This document shows positions 1-10,251 of a DNA stretch of 64,000 bases, in pieces. Numbering within the stretch: the first letter of the stretch is position 1; each line of letters begins with the position of its first letter. The stretch comes from Anaspis maculata. Lineage: Eukaryota; Arthropoda; Insecta; Coleoptera; Scraptiidae. Made by a program: the position numbers and the translations under genes. The notes under the pieces were generated by a model. The model was not told the DNA's origin. It saw only the letters and a list, made by a program, of their open reading frames with translations, and made no database searches. The stretch lies in assembly GCA_949128115.1 (NCBI GenBank), contig OX421963.1:81339635-81403634 (forward strand). Reading direction: 5' to 3'.

Positions 1-802
1 GTTTCGTTTGAAATCAGTTAGCTGACTTATTATTATTCAATCCATATCTATAATACCAATTCTGGTCTATATGTCTTGCCGGTTGTGCCTCATGAGCCTC
101 ATAGGGTGACATAATTATTATGCACCTTATTCTGGTTCAAAAGTTTAAAACTTTAACATTCAATTATTCAAAATTCATCCAATGGATTGGAACCAAATTT
201 GGCAGGAAACTACACAACAAAAGCATGATATTAAGTCTGCTGTTGCAGTTTTTTCACCATTTTCCAGTCGGACATTATGAATTTTCAAAATTTCTCCTAG
301 CCTTTGCCACCCGACGGGCCTCTCACCCGGAGTTGGACCAGGACAACTAGCTTTTGATGCAGGACTCCACTCAAAAATTCATTTTTGTTTGGGGATCGAC
401 TTTTTCGAAAAATTTCAACTGATATCGAAAGTAGATTGGATTGGGCGTCGTGTAAAACTATTTTCAGAACCGACACGTTCCGGTTTGCCGACGGTAGTTT
501 TATCGAAATGAAATTTGCACATTCCGTGAATTTGAAAATACTGCAGTGCCAACTTCGACATGCGGTGAGCTCCACGAAATATTCATTTGAGGTGCAGACA
601 TGCTGGAAATGAAAGTTTGAGAAAAGATTAAATAAATTTTTGGAGGAGAAACTCTTGTGAAATTGGACCCACGGTTTTCGAGATTTCCTCTCTGGAAAAA
701 CTGCAAATTTTCCAACTTTTTATTCCGTGAACAGATTCTCATCGTTTTTTTTCAACAAAAGGTAACTGGTTCTCTTACATTCTCCAACAAGTTTTTTCTC
801 AA
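1..802. other. no recognised gene
   Basis: This AT-rich stretch has only short open frames in several registers. None resembles a known family or shows splice-site context. No clear repeat boundary was found before the SINE that begins near 803. Confidence 0.5.
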
Positions 803-1147
803 TTTTTTTTTAATTCGTTTATTTAACGTCGGCCTATTCCCGCAACGGGGCTCAACACCGACGCCGGTGAATGCTTTCTTCCACTATACCGGAAATTTTG
901 CCAAACCCCTGTGTGTTCCAACACAGGGAAGGGATTTTCAACGACCACCAACATCGCATGGGGTCAGCACCTTTATTCGTATTTTACGTGCTATGCGACA
1001 CATGGCGCCGCGTCTTGCGTTTAGCAAGCATTCCAACTAAACCAAGAAGCTTGTTTCCGAGGCGAAAATCCGTCTCCGGCGGAGATGGAACCCGCGACTT
1101 CTGGAGTGGTAGTCGAACGCGCCAACTACCACACTACAAGCTCCTCA
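803..1147 (-). mobile_element. tRNA-derived SINE, copy 1
   Basis: Read on the minus strand, the element begins near 1147 with a tRNA-like head and ends in an A-rich tail (the T run at 803-811 on plus). The head keeps a box-B-like GGTTCCATCTC at 1082-1092, but the box A region has lost a few bases compared with copy 2. The body matches the copy at 15360-15702 almost throughout. Short similar flanks (TCTCAATTT at about 797 and TCTCCAATTT at about 1148) may be a decayed target duplication. Pol III transcription is known for this class and is inferred here. Confidence 0.8.
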
Positions 1148-2437
1148 TCTCCAATTTCCCGGTTGAGAATGTAAAACCGGCCTAGGTTTTCGAGACCGGA
1201 CTCTTGAATAATGGAGCTTAAAGTGAAGCCTCAATTGACAATTTCGACAATAAAATGATTTGGAATAATAAGATATAAGGTTTTCCCGGAAAATTCAAAT
1301 TTTCCTGCAAATTTTTTTCAATCTTTTTCGCTAATTCCAACTTCTCACCCGAAGGAACGTTTCTAACAAAATTTCCCACAGGTTCCTGGATACTAGTCGG
1401 GAAAGTTTTGGGGTAACACAACCGATTTTTTATTATTCTTCTCCTCTTCTTTAGTGGCGAGTTGAGTGGTTTCCTTATACCGCTCTGGACTTGGAATGCG
1501 ATACTTGTGAGAACTCTGTATCAACTTTTCGGTCGAGTTTTTTTTATGATGTGTTCCCATTAGGCAAAACAAATTTTGAAAAAGTTGGGTTCATTCGCCC
1601 TCCGGTGGTCCCATGACTGTTGATGCTTGAAGTGTAAATGAAAGTAGGTAGAACGGTAAAAATATCACTGCTATGGGCTATTATGGGACACGCTATGAAA
1701 AACGGGGTAGAAGGTTGAAGTGCAGTGTGAGGATTGCAGGCGACTCGTTTATTGGTAGGGTTTAGACATGCAGGGATAGAAAACGTTCTAAATTGATAAG
1801 TACCACAGCTTTATTTTCATTGGACCTACTTATTTACTTACATATAGCAGGTTGTCATGTAGCGAAGGTATAGGTACGTAACGAGGTACGTAAATACTAT
1901 GCATTAACCTATACAGAGTTTATGACCCCTTATTGACTGCAGCTGAAGTAAGTCTGTGGAAAAAAAACTTGAAACAGATCTATTTTATTCCTACCATCAG
2001 GAATAGAGGCAGGTACCTAAGTGTATCCATTATTCCCTCGATTATTCGTACAGGTTATTCAGCTAAACTATTTTTCTTTTACAATAGTGGGTGAAGTTGC
2101 TTTTTTATAACTACCTACTTTATTTCATTTATTTGCTCGATTTATACTTAGTGCCATCGAGAGACCTCGTCGGAGGTAGTTTATATCTCGACACTGTCAA
2201 AAATTACAATATATATAACAATCAATTATATTATTATTGTTCATATGCCATTCAACTGCTATTCTTTTGAGGTTTGATAAAATCGTATGTACCTACTCAA
2301 TTTTTTTTTTGGACATAACCCATTTATGCGCAATATTTATCTAAAAAAAGTACCTATTTACAAAACTGACTAGTCTAGAAGAAACAGAAATTCGCTCTCT
2401 TTGATTTTCCTTATAACGCCATCGGTATAAGAGCCCT
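1148..2437. other. region downstream of P5CR, no gene recognised
   Basis: This is noncoding AT-rich DNA downstream of the P5CR stop codon. It contains several TAGGTACCTAC-like motifs, and its part nearest 2437 should hold the P5CR 3' UTR. No coding similarity was seen on either strand. Confidence 0.5.
2119..2133 (-). terminator. candidate P5CR polyadenylation signals
   Basis: Two AATAAA hexamers on the minus strand (TTTATT at 2119-2124 and 2128-2133) lie about 305-320 nt past the P5CR stop. They are the first such hexamers noticed downstream. Use is inferred from position only. Confidence 0.35.
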
Positions 2438-2511
2438 CTAGGTGGTTTTGGCAACCTCGCGGCATCTCTCAGTGGCCGCCTCGATTGCTCCTATCACAGC
2501 AGCTCTGAAAC
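2438..2511 (-). CDS. P5cr: P5CR exon 5 (C-terminus)
   Basis: A short terminal exon. After acceptor TTGCAG it completes the split glycine codon and encodes FRAAVIGAIEAATERC and a few more residues before TAG at 2440-2438. This matches the usual GFR...AVEAAT ending of the family. It was found by phase and homology and does not form an ORF of useful length by itself. Confidence 0.9.
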
Positions 2512-5500
2512 CTGCAATCACAAAATCTTTAGCAATACCAGTTCAGCTTCTCCAATTTGCCACTAAGATTTTTTCAAACACTCAAATTCAAATTCCCTGC
2601 ACCGTGTGTTATTCAAGAACCGCCCCCCACGCCCCCCAGTCAACAGGATGTCCCAGGACTGATGGCGAAAAAAAAAATGTTGGTTATAAAATCAACTAAG
2701 GACACTGCGGTTATTTTTCCGCCATCAGTTCTAGGACTCTCTATGTAGTTTCTCCGTATTTTATCGTTTTGAATTTTTATGGGATTCTTCTGGAAGTAAT
2801 TTTGACATCTTTTGCATAAATCATAGACTCGATCATATAGCAGCTCGCATTTCCGGGAGCAGTGTGATAGTAGCAAAAGTACCTGCTCGCCTACTTCTAA
2901 ATACACACCATTGAAATTCCAATACGATAAAATAATCAAATAAGTATTCGGAAAAACTTAGAAGCTGGGGCAAAATAAAATAATGGTCGAGAGCCTTTGA
3001 AGATAAACTTACCATGTTTCATAAAAATGCGAGGTGCCCGCTATATGGCCCTAAGAGGCGCAATATTTATTTATATTTGCGTGTTTGTTGTCTTTTTACC
3101 ATTATTCATTTATATTTTTATAAACATACCATTTTTCTCTAAAAAGTGCAACCCAGCTGCTGTAGAACCAGCAGGTGAAGTAACATCATCTTTCAGGATT
3201 CCAGGATGAGTGTTGGTATCCCTGACCATTTGCCCAGCTCCAAGGACTGTCTGGGCAGCTAGTCGGTACGCTAAATCTCTTGGCAAACCCATTTTTACTC
3301 CACCGTCAGCCAAGGATTCTATCAGCACGTAGATCTACAGAAATATTTGATTATTATTAAGCAAAGCAGATATTTATAACCAAATGCACCAATTATATAA
3401 TGAAATTTTTACGTTAGACAAACCATGATTGCCTCACATGTGAGAGTCGTGAGACTGTTATACTCGCCCTTATGCCAAAACCTCGACTTTTTCATGAATG
3501 AAGTGAATTTGTGATTTTAGAAACTAGGAATGTACTCATCAACTGTGAAAAAAATAAATATTTTGAACTTACGTAAGCAGGACCGGATCCACTCAAGGCA
3601 GTGATGGCATCCAGGTAGCTTTCAGGTACTTGTTCGCAGGTACCAATGGATTTTAGCAATTTCTTGGTGATCTGGGCGTCTTTTTCCGTAGCTTTGCTGC
3701 CATTGACGAAAACGGAAGCTCCACTTCTCACCAGAGCGGGAGTGTTTGGCATCACTCGTATAACTCTGGATTCCTGTGGTAAAATCTGCAAAAATACCAA
3801 ACTGAGTAATTACCTCGGTACTTACCTACATGTAAGTTCTTTACTTATTTGTATTGTGACTTGGTTAACCCCGTCTCCTACTCTGGTACTTATTGAAAGT
3901 GCAAGCTTACACTAGGAACGTTTGCCCAAAGGGTGCATGTCCCTATTTTATTTTGATTAGGGTGAAACAATTTATGAATATTTCGGATGTTTCTCTGAGG
4001 GCTAACTCACCTATTTTGACTTTGACTATTTTGATTAATATCATTCGTCTTTACAATAGAAATGAAGCCTCAAACAAAATAGTCATATTTGAAAAACTGA
4101 AAGTTTGTAAAACCAAGTAGCTTCATACAGGGGTTCCTAAATCAATTATTTGAAGAACGAAACCGAGTACAAAACCATCAATTTTGTGGTTCCAAAGCTG
4201 GCATATTTATTATAATTTCATCGACAAAACTGTCTTTTGATATTATAAAGCTGCCCAAAGAAATTATAACATGGTAGAACTTGAAACAAAGATTGAAACT
4301 GGCAAAACAAAAACATTTTCCAGACCTTCCAGAGAACTCTGAATGTTCCCAAAGGTAACACTCTCAAATTTTCATGGTAAATTTTCAAGTCTTCCATTTT
4401 TCCAAGAAAAATCGAGAATTCATGTTTTGAAAAAATTGTTTTCTGAGAATTTCGAAATACTGACTGACGGCTCGATACCAAGTTGGGGCTGAGACCGCCG
4501 TAAGTGCGGTTACCATAGCAACGGCGGATACCAACCAATCAGACCACTGTATTTGGCGAGTTACGCCGTCCCAAACTTTGCGCCTGCAACTTGGTATCGA
4601 GCCCTGAGGTCTCAATGTAGATATTAGGTCTCAAGGTTGGTTAATTTTGGAAAATTTATATATATTATTCTTTTTATGGATCCAGTTCTAATGAAACTTA
4701 AAATCTCCTCAGGTTTCGAGTATATTCTGTATTAGTGTGATTGTCTTACAGCAAATAGCGTCCGATGGCGTAATTCTTGGATATAAGGTCCGCATGGTTT
4801 TATGGTGCGTCAAGAAGCATTGGAAATTTAGTTTTTAGGTTGTCAAATCAGAATTTTCAAAGTCTCTAGCATTTCGGTGGTAGCCAGAGTGGTTTTCAAA
4901 TTTAAACTCGATGATGCCTGTCAGATCGTTTGTGCCAATCTCCTAGGTGCCAGTACATAATACATGTGCCAATATTGCGTCTTCTGTGTGCTGTGTGGCT
5001 TCTAACACACCGCACACAGGGGGGGGGGGAAGTGAGTTTCGGTGGATCACCTGTACAATAGTGAATAAAGTATCAAATCACATTTAAACAATTCAAAAAT
5101 ATTGCTCATTAGTCTTTTGTACTAAAGTCGGTTTAGACAGAAGGTCGTAATAATAAAAACGAAGCAAGAAATGCTTATGCTTAAAATTTGGCATCGTAAA
5201 AATTCTTGAGAATGTTAATAACTGCATGTATCGAATCATTTTGATCTCTTCTGAATGTTTCAACACTACTTAAATCATCACTAATAATTATAGGAGACTT
5301 CAAACTTCTGTCCCCATAAATTATTTATTAACTAAAGTAACCATTTAATGGATTAATGAATCATTTTTGACGGGCGAATTTCCATCAAGTTTAAAGATTT
5401 CGAAAGCGGTCCCCATCTTCAAAAACAAGGGCTCTGAACAAGACGTGGCCAACTATCGAATGATTGCGGTCCAGTGCCAATTCACAAAAATTTTTGAACT

Positions 5501-8500
5501 TGCCTACTACAAGAGACTTTCATCATTCTTAAACAATAGAGGCCTCTTGCGCGATTTCCAGCACGGTTTCCGGCCCGGAAAAAACACCACGACGGCACTG
5601 TCTGATGCACTGGAATTTATCTATGATGCTCTAAACGGCAAAAAAGCGCTATGGCGATACTATTTGACCTCAGCCGTGCATTTGACACTGTCAGCCACAG
5701 CCGTCTCTGCAGTAAGCTCTACAATATAGGTGTTCGTGGATCCGCCTTGCAGTGGATAAAGAGCTACTTGCATGAAAGGACACAGAGGGTGGTGGTCGGC
5801 ACCTCGAAATCCGGTGAAGAGCGCCTTCCTGCCGGGGTTCCTCAGGGCTCGATTTTGTCGCCGCTGCTTTTTATCATTTTCATGAATGACATCATGGGGG
5901 AAGCGATGGACTCCGGCAGGATGGTCGTGTATGCCGATGACATAACCATGATGTTCGCTGAGCCTGAGGCTGGAAACCTCAGGCTCAGAGGAACCGATCT
6001 GACTAGTTCCATTACGGACTGGGTTACTGCAAATGGATTGATGCCTAACGTCAAAAAGACCCGCAGTATTCGCTTTCTTCCCAAAAACGGTACTTATGAT
6101 TCCAGCATCCTAATCAGGAGCGGAGGTCAGTCGATACAGGAGGTGGAGAGCGTGAGTCTGCTTGGAGTACAGCTTGACAATAAGCTAACGTGGGAGCCAC
6201 ATATCACCGGGGTTTTAAAAAAGTTGAGCTCTACCACTTTTCTAATGAAAACTTTAAAAAACACAATTTCCGATGGCGTTTTGAGGATTCTTTATTTTTC
6301 TCTGGTGCAATCTGCTGTGTCCTATGGACTGATCTTCTGGGGGAGCGCCCACAACAGTCAAAAAGTCTTTATCGCGCAAAAAAAAATCGTCAGGATAATG
6401 AAGGGGGCGGACGCCCGACAACACTGCAGGCCCTTCTTTATTGAATTACGAATTCTGACATTGCAGTCACTATATATCTACCTCCTAATACTGCAGATAA
6501 AAACTGATGAAGGAAAATATCCAAAGAACAAAGACTTACATCAGCATGCCACAAGAACTGCTGATAGTATACACATTCCCTTCTCGAGACTTTCTGTATC
6601 ACAAACATCTCCAATATACAAGGGAATCAAATACTTCAATAAGATTGTAACAGTTGTCGAATATCACCCCATCACTCACATTTTCAAGAAAAGAGTTTTC
6701 AACTTTTTGTGCAGTCAGGCTTTTTATACTGAGGAAGAGTTTATGAATTTTTAATGTGTTGTAACATGTCATCCATACTGTACCTATATTTATACCAGAT
6801 TTTATATTTATTTATTTATTTTCATACGACGATGTACTATAGGAATGTTATTGCCTGATGTATAATAAAGATATGTTCTGTTCTATGTTCTAACCTGAAT
6901 TTTCAAAAATGAAAAAATAAATTGTTTTCAACATTTTCCAACAGCTAGAACAAAAGTTTTGAAGTAGGTCTATACGGCCTAAGCTGCCTTAAACTTCGTG
7001 GGCGTGACTTTTGAGACACCTGCTATGTGGGTAGTAGGTCAGTAGGTCTATTATACAGGTCTTCCAACTTTTATGAAGGGGATTCTCCCCAAAAAACATA
7101 CTATCCAAAACATAAATAATGAAGGAGACACAGCCCTCCAAAGTTGAAAATAAAAGGTAGTTTCTCGTCGTCAAAAGTTACGTGAGAAACAACTTTTTGT
7201 TTTCAACTTTGAAGGGTTGTATCTTCGTTATTATAAAGGGTGTTCCACTGGTTGTGTCCGGCGCCAAAAGCCATTGATAAAAATTCACGTTGTGCATAAA
7301 TTACCTACAATAATTAATGCACCATAAGATGACACTATATACCTATCGATTCTTCCGTTTTTTGTTTGTTTTACGTTTAACTTCAAATCGCAATTTCTTA
7401 TCGAAATATTAACGTCACCTCTTTGATTTTTTCAAGGTCGTGGCGACAAAGCCAAAAGTGGTGGAAGCACGCCGTCAATCGGTTACGAAATTCGTTTTCG
7501 TATCCTAATTTTGCGAGCACGGCACTTTCGTATTTCGTAAAAATCGACCAGCCCCTTGCGTATTCTACCCACAGCCGTGCCTATGCACAGTCCGCAAGCT
7601 CCGTACAAATACGAAAACCTTGGGTTTTGCGTAAAGTGTCGAGCTTTCTTGTCTTTGTCTAGCATAACATATCTGCATCTTCCCTCTTCGTCGCTGAAAT
7701 TTTAGCAATTTGGCGGCTTCATCCAGGGGCACGACTTTTTACGATCGTTTCCGATTGCAAAGACGAATGACAATACGCAAGATTATACAAAAGAAAATAC
7801 GCAAGCTTCCTATACGAAATCCGTAAACAGACGGCGTGCTCCCCGCACTGGTAACGAGTAATTACAAAATGCATACATCCAACCGTAACTGAATCACATT
7901 GATTTTTAAAATCAGTGCCAATGAGTCAGTTTCAACAAGGATCATTATAAACTGTCAGCTTCCTTTTGCAAATTGCGGCTAAATGCACAAGAGCCCAAGT
8001 TTAATCAGTGTTATGGCCCACAATAAATGTTTGCTCAGTTGATAATGTCACTCCGGCTCTGTACTGGAAAGGTACCCTCACTCGAGCCCCGCAGAGTAAG
8101 GTCTACCCTGATTCAGTGGGCTATAAATAGCTGACGTCCGTGTGAAATGTTGCCATGCAGTTCAATTGACTCCACTTGACCATGATTGAGCTCGACTGGA
8201 GCGATCCCGTTTTAGTGAAATTCGGCGTGTAGGTAGATAGTCATTGGAAACGAATATTTGGCAAGCAATAACCTGATACCCTAACCCGTTTACAAGATAT
8301 TCATGGAAAACCATATAAAAGAGGCAAATTTTGAAGATCTGTACTTTGCAAAAAGGGATTTTATTTAAATCAATTTTTTGGGCAGTGATGATTTGAGATG
8401 GGGTATCCATTTAGGGGTTTTTATTTAGATTATTTTTGGGACACCTGTATCGATTATTGAATGTAATAACCAGGAGAACAATGACTGGGTGATATATGTG

Positions 8501-8935
8501 TTTGCTATAGAATTAATTCAAGAAGTCCCACTTACTTGTTCTAATTGTTTGATAGTAACGCCCATGGCTATGGATAGAAACAATTTGTCCGCCTTGACAC
8601 TCGCTTTTTTAACATCGCCCAGCGCCACAGGTACGATCGACGGTTTCACAGAAACTATCACTATGTCAGATTTTTGAACCACTGGAATGTTTTCAAAAAG
8701 AGATTCGGCTCCCAATTCCTGGAAGGCTTTGGCCGAAGCCAGATCTGAAGGGTGGCAGCTCGAGGTTATCGTTTCGCCTTTGGCCAGGCCTGCAATTTCG
8801 AAAAAGAAAACAATTTGGACCATTTTGGGTTAAACAAATTTTTCTCAACTCACCTGCAGATATGAAGCCTTTGGCCATGGCTTGCGCCATCTTGCCACCG
8901 CCAATAAACCCGATTTTCAAGAGGTTGCTGGACAT
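2438..8935 (-). CDS. P5cr: pyrroline-5-carboxylate reductase (5 exons)
   Basis: This gene encodes the NAD(P)H-dependent enzyme that reduces pyrroline-5-carboxylate to proline. Coding exons are 8935-8854, 8789-8536, 3785-3573, 3334-3130 and 2511-2438. They sum to 828 nt, or 275 residues, close to the usual length of cytosolic PYCR proteins. All introns are GT-AG and all phases join. The N-terminal Rossmann loop GFIGGGKMAQAMAKG spans residues 9-23. The central RVIRVMPNTPALV is at about 119-131. The C-terminal dimerisation domain has ALSGSGPAY (175-183), ADGGVKMGLPR and the family signature DDVTSPAGST. No mitochondrial presequence is evident, which favours a cytosolic PYCR3/ProC-like form. The ATG at 8935 follows an A-rich context and leads straight into the Rossmann strand. 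Intron 2 (4,750 bp) carries retrotransposon and MITE insertions. The gene lies downstream of TMCC on the same strand. Confidence 0.95.
2512..3129 (-). other. P5CR intron 4
   Basis: A 618-bp GT-AG intron. It holds short unrelated open frames and no recognised element. Confidence 0.8.
3130..3334 (-). CDS. P5cr: P5CR exon 4
   Basis: Encodes residues 184-252 of the dimerisation domain: ADGGVKMGLPRDLA, then HPGILKDDVTSPAGST. The acceptor AG is at 3336-3335. The donor GTATGT starts at 3129, splitting a glycine codon. Confidence 0.95.
3573..3785 (-). CDS. P5cr: P5CR exon 3
   Basis: Encodes residues 113-183, from the RVIRVMPNTPALV block to the ALSGSGPAY motif. The acceptor AG is at 3787-3786 and the donor GTAAGT starts at 3572. 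It lies 4.75 kb from exon 2. Confidence 0.95.
4469..4603. mobile_element. 135-bp hairpin MITE
   Basis: Perfect 17-bp terminal inverted repeats GGCTCGATACCAAGTTG bound a GC-richer interior with no coding capacity. The flanks CTGA on both sides could be a short target duplication. It is a likely non-autonomous DNA transposon; the family is unknown. Confidence 0.6.
5340..6895 (+). mobile_element. 5'-truncated jockey-like non-LTR element
   Basis: This is the full extent around the reverse transcriptase remnant. The 3' UTR after 6754 contains AATAAA near 6865 and a short TTCTATG-type tail instead of poly(A). The 5' boundary is approximate, because no target-site duplication was identified. Confidence 0.6.
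5367..6754 (+). pseudogene. non-LTR retrotransposon reverse transcriptase, truncated
   Basis: This is the C-terminal part of a jockey/CR1-type non-LTR retrotransposon polyprotein. The first reading frame (5367 to about 5650) carries the fingers region, with SLKISKAVPIFKNKG and GFRPGKNTTTAL. One frameshift near 5645-5655 moves to the second frame, which has the catalytic FDLSRAFDTV, PQGSILSPLLF, the YADD active site at 5930-5941 and a C-terminal thumb to the stop at 6754. The endonuclease domain and ORF1 are missing, as expected from 5' truncation during target-primed insertion. A 3' tail with repeated TTCTATG-like units ends near 6895. It lies in intron 2 of P5CR, opposite to that gene. It is inactive because of the truncation and frameshift. 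Confidence 0.88.
7457..7853. mobile_element. degenerate fold-back element
   Basis: The ends share GCACGCCGTC, followed by TACGAAA/TTTCGTA-rich sequence, in inverted orientation (about 7467 and 7827). The arms diverge and boundaries are approximate. There is no coding capacity. Confidence 0.4.
8536..8789 (-). CDS. P5cr: P5CR exon 2
   Basis: Encodes residues 28-112, the rest of the Rossmann domain, including SDIVIVSVKPSIVP. The acceptor AG is at 8791-8790 and the donor GTAAGT starts at 8535. The intron to exon 1 is only 64 bp. Confidence 0.95.
8854..8935 (-). CDS. P5cr: P5CR exon 1
   Basis: Encodes residues 1-28 with the dinucleotide-binding loop GGGKMAQAMAKG. The donor is GTGAGT at 8853; the exon ends after one base of a glycine codon that completes in exon 2. 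Confidence 0.93.
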
Positions 8936-9765
8936 TCCTTTTGCTTTGACCGAAATAAGACTTGTGTAAATATTTAGTATGAACTAATAATAGAGCTTTA
9001 TCAGTAAGTGTGCCGCACATTATCAGCGTTCGATTTTGTGATTTTCCACAAATCAGTGCCTCCCATTGCACTGCCGAAGCGCACTTATCGTCGAAAAATG
9101 TTATCTGTCTTGAACTTTGAGTCTTATTGAACGTAACGATTTGAAATAAAATTTGGCAAGGTTTCATCAACATACATTTATTATTGATTTACATGGGTGT
9201 TTTCTTGTATCTACACAATGTACAATATACCTAGAAAAGAAAATCAAGTAAGTATTGGTACTTATTAGTGGAGAATCAAGCGAGCTTCGTATGAAAGGAC
9301 GAAAATATCTTTTTGTATTATTTCTGTACTTAGTATCAACAATTTACAAACACTGCCCTAAATTGCCTAAGTAATATAAAAATTCTAAACATTATGGAGT
9401 ACATTGATGGATGGTTTGATTTTTTTTAGTTGGTTATTTAGCTGAGATGACTTGTAAAAAACGCTAAAATTGAAACTTAGTATTTTGAGCAGGATAGCGT
9501 GTGTTTTTGTGTGATATATCAAGATCACACGCTTTTTGATAAGTTATTGTTTTTGGCCCCTTAACTTATAAATCATCGTTAACAACATAAAGAAGCCTTG
9601 GATGGACCTTATAACAAAACAAGCGCACGTGTCATCTAACTATTGACTTCAACAATATCACTTTAATACAACCTTAGCTTAATGTGGAATCTCAAAGATC
9701 CCTTGGCGTTTTTAACAACTACGAAAAGAAAACAAAAACAAAACTCAAAAAAAGAAAAATAAATC

Positions 9766-9771
9766 TTTATT
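9766..9771 (-). terminator. candidate TMCC polyadenylation signal
   Basis: AATAAA on the minus strand (TTTATT on plus), about 350 nt after the TMCC stop codon. The call rests on position only. Confidence 0.35.
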
Positions 9772-10018
9772 TTGTAAATAGACAAAAATATAAAGATGAA
9801 GTTGTTTTTTATGTATTTAAATAGTTTATAAATAATTGCAACTAGTGGTGGAAAAACGAAAAAAAAAAACAAGAAGAGGTAAACCAGTAATAAATAATTA
9901 AAAGGTTGATGGTTTTGATTAAAAAAGAGGGTACACTTAACGCCTAAAATTGAACTAAAATCACAATCCACTGACTTGAAACATCAGTCAAGCATCAAAT
10001 ATCTTTTTTGGATTTCTT

Positions 10019-10047
10019 GTGTGTGTATTTGTGTGTGTATGTGTGTG
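10019..10047. repeat. GT-rich microsatellite in the TMCC 3' UTR
   Basis: An interrupted TG/GT run lies about 75-100 nt past the TMCC stop codon. On the transcribed strand it is a CA-rich stretch. Confidence 0.7.
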
Positions 10048-10121
10048 GATGAAGCATCTTCACTTTTCCTTGACAGAGAGAGACAAAACATAGTTCATTC
10101 GCTAAATGGGTATGCTAAATG

Positions 10122-10251
10122 CTATTTGACGGGGTCGAGCATGTCCTTGAGACGCTTCATGACGTGAGACCCAATGTCCTGGACCTCCGGCCATTGTCTT
10201 AAGATAAAAACTGTCGCTAACACTATGAACACTGTTGTCAGAATCCTCACT
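10122..10251 (-). CDS. Dmtn: TMCC exon 9 (C-terminus, second membrane helix)
   Basis: Encodes residues 579-621. The hydrophobic segment [15 protein letters not shown] is followed by a basic/acidic tail and TAG at 10124-10122. The acceptor is TTTCAG just before 10251. The family ending of a membrane helix then a Trp-containing segment (RQW here) is kept. Confidence 0.92.

Larger units (their letters stand above)
3786..8535 (-). other. P5CR intron 2 with insertions
   Basis: This 4.75 kb GT-AG intron holds a small hairpin MITE (4469-4603), a non-LTR retrotransposon remnant on the opposite strand (about 5340-6895) and a fold-back element (about 7457-7853). It also has a G run with CA-rich flank at about 4985-5031. 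In 3786-4468, 4604-5340, 6895-7456 and 7854-8535 nothing else was recognised. Confidence 0.8.
8936..10121. other. P5CR-TMCC intergenic region
   Basis: This 1.2 kb separates the P5CR start codon from the upstream TMCC stop codon; both genes read leftward. The high-coordinate part should be the TMCC 3' UTR, and the part just above 8935 the P5CR 5' UTR and promoter. No TATA box or other promoter motif could be assigned with confidence. Confidence 0.6.
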
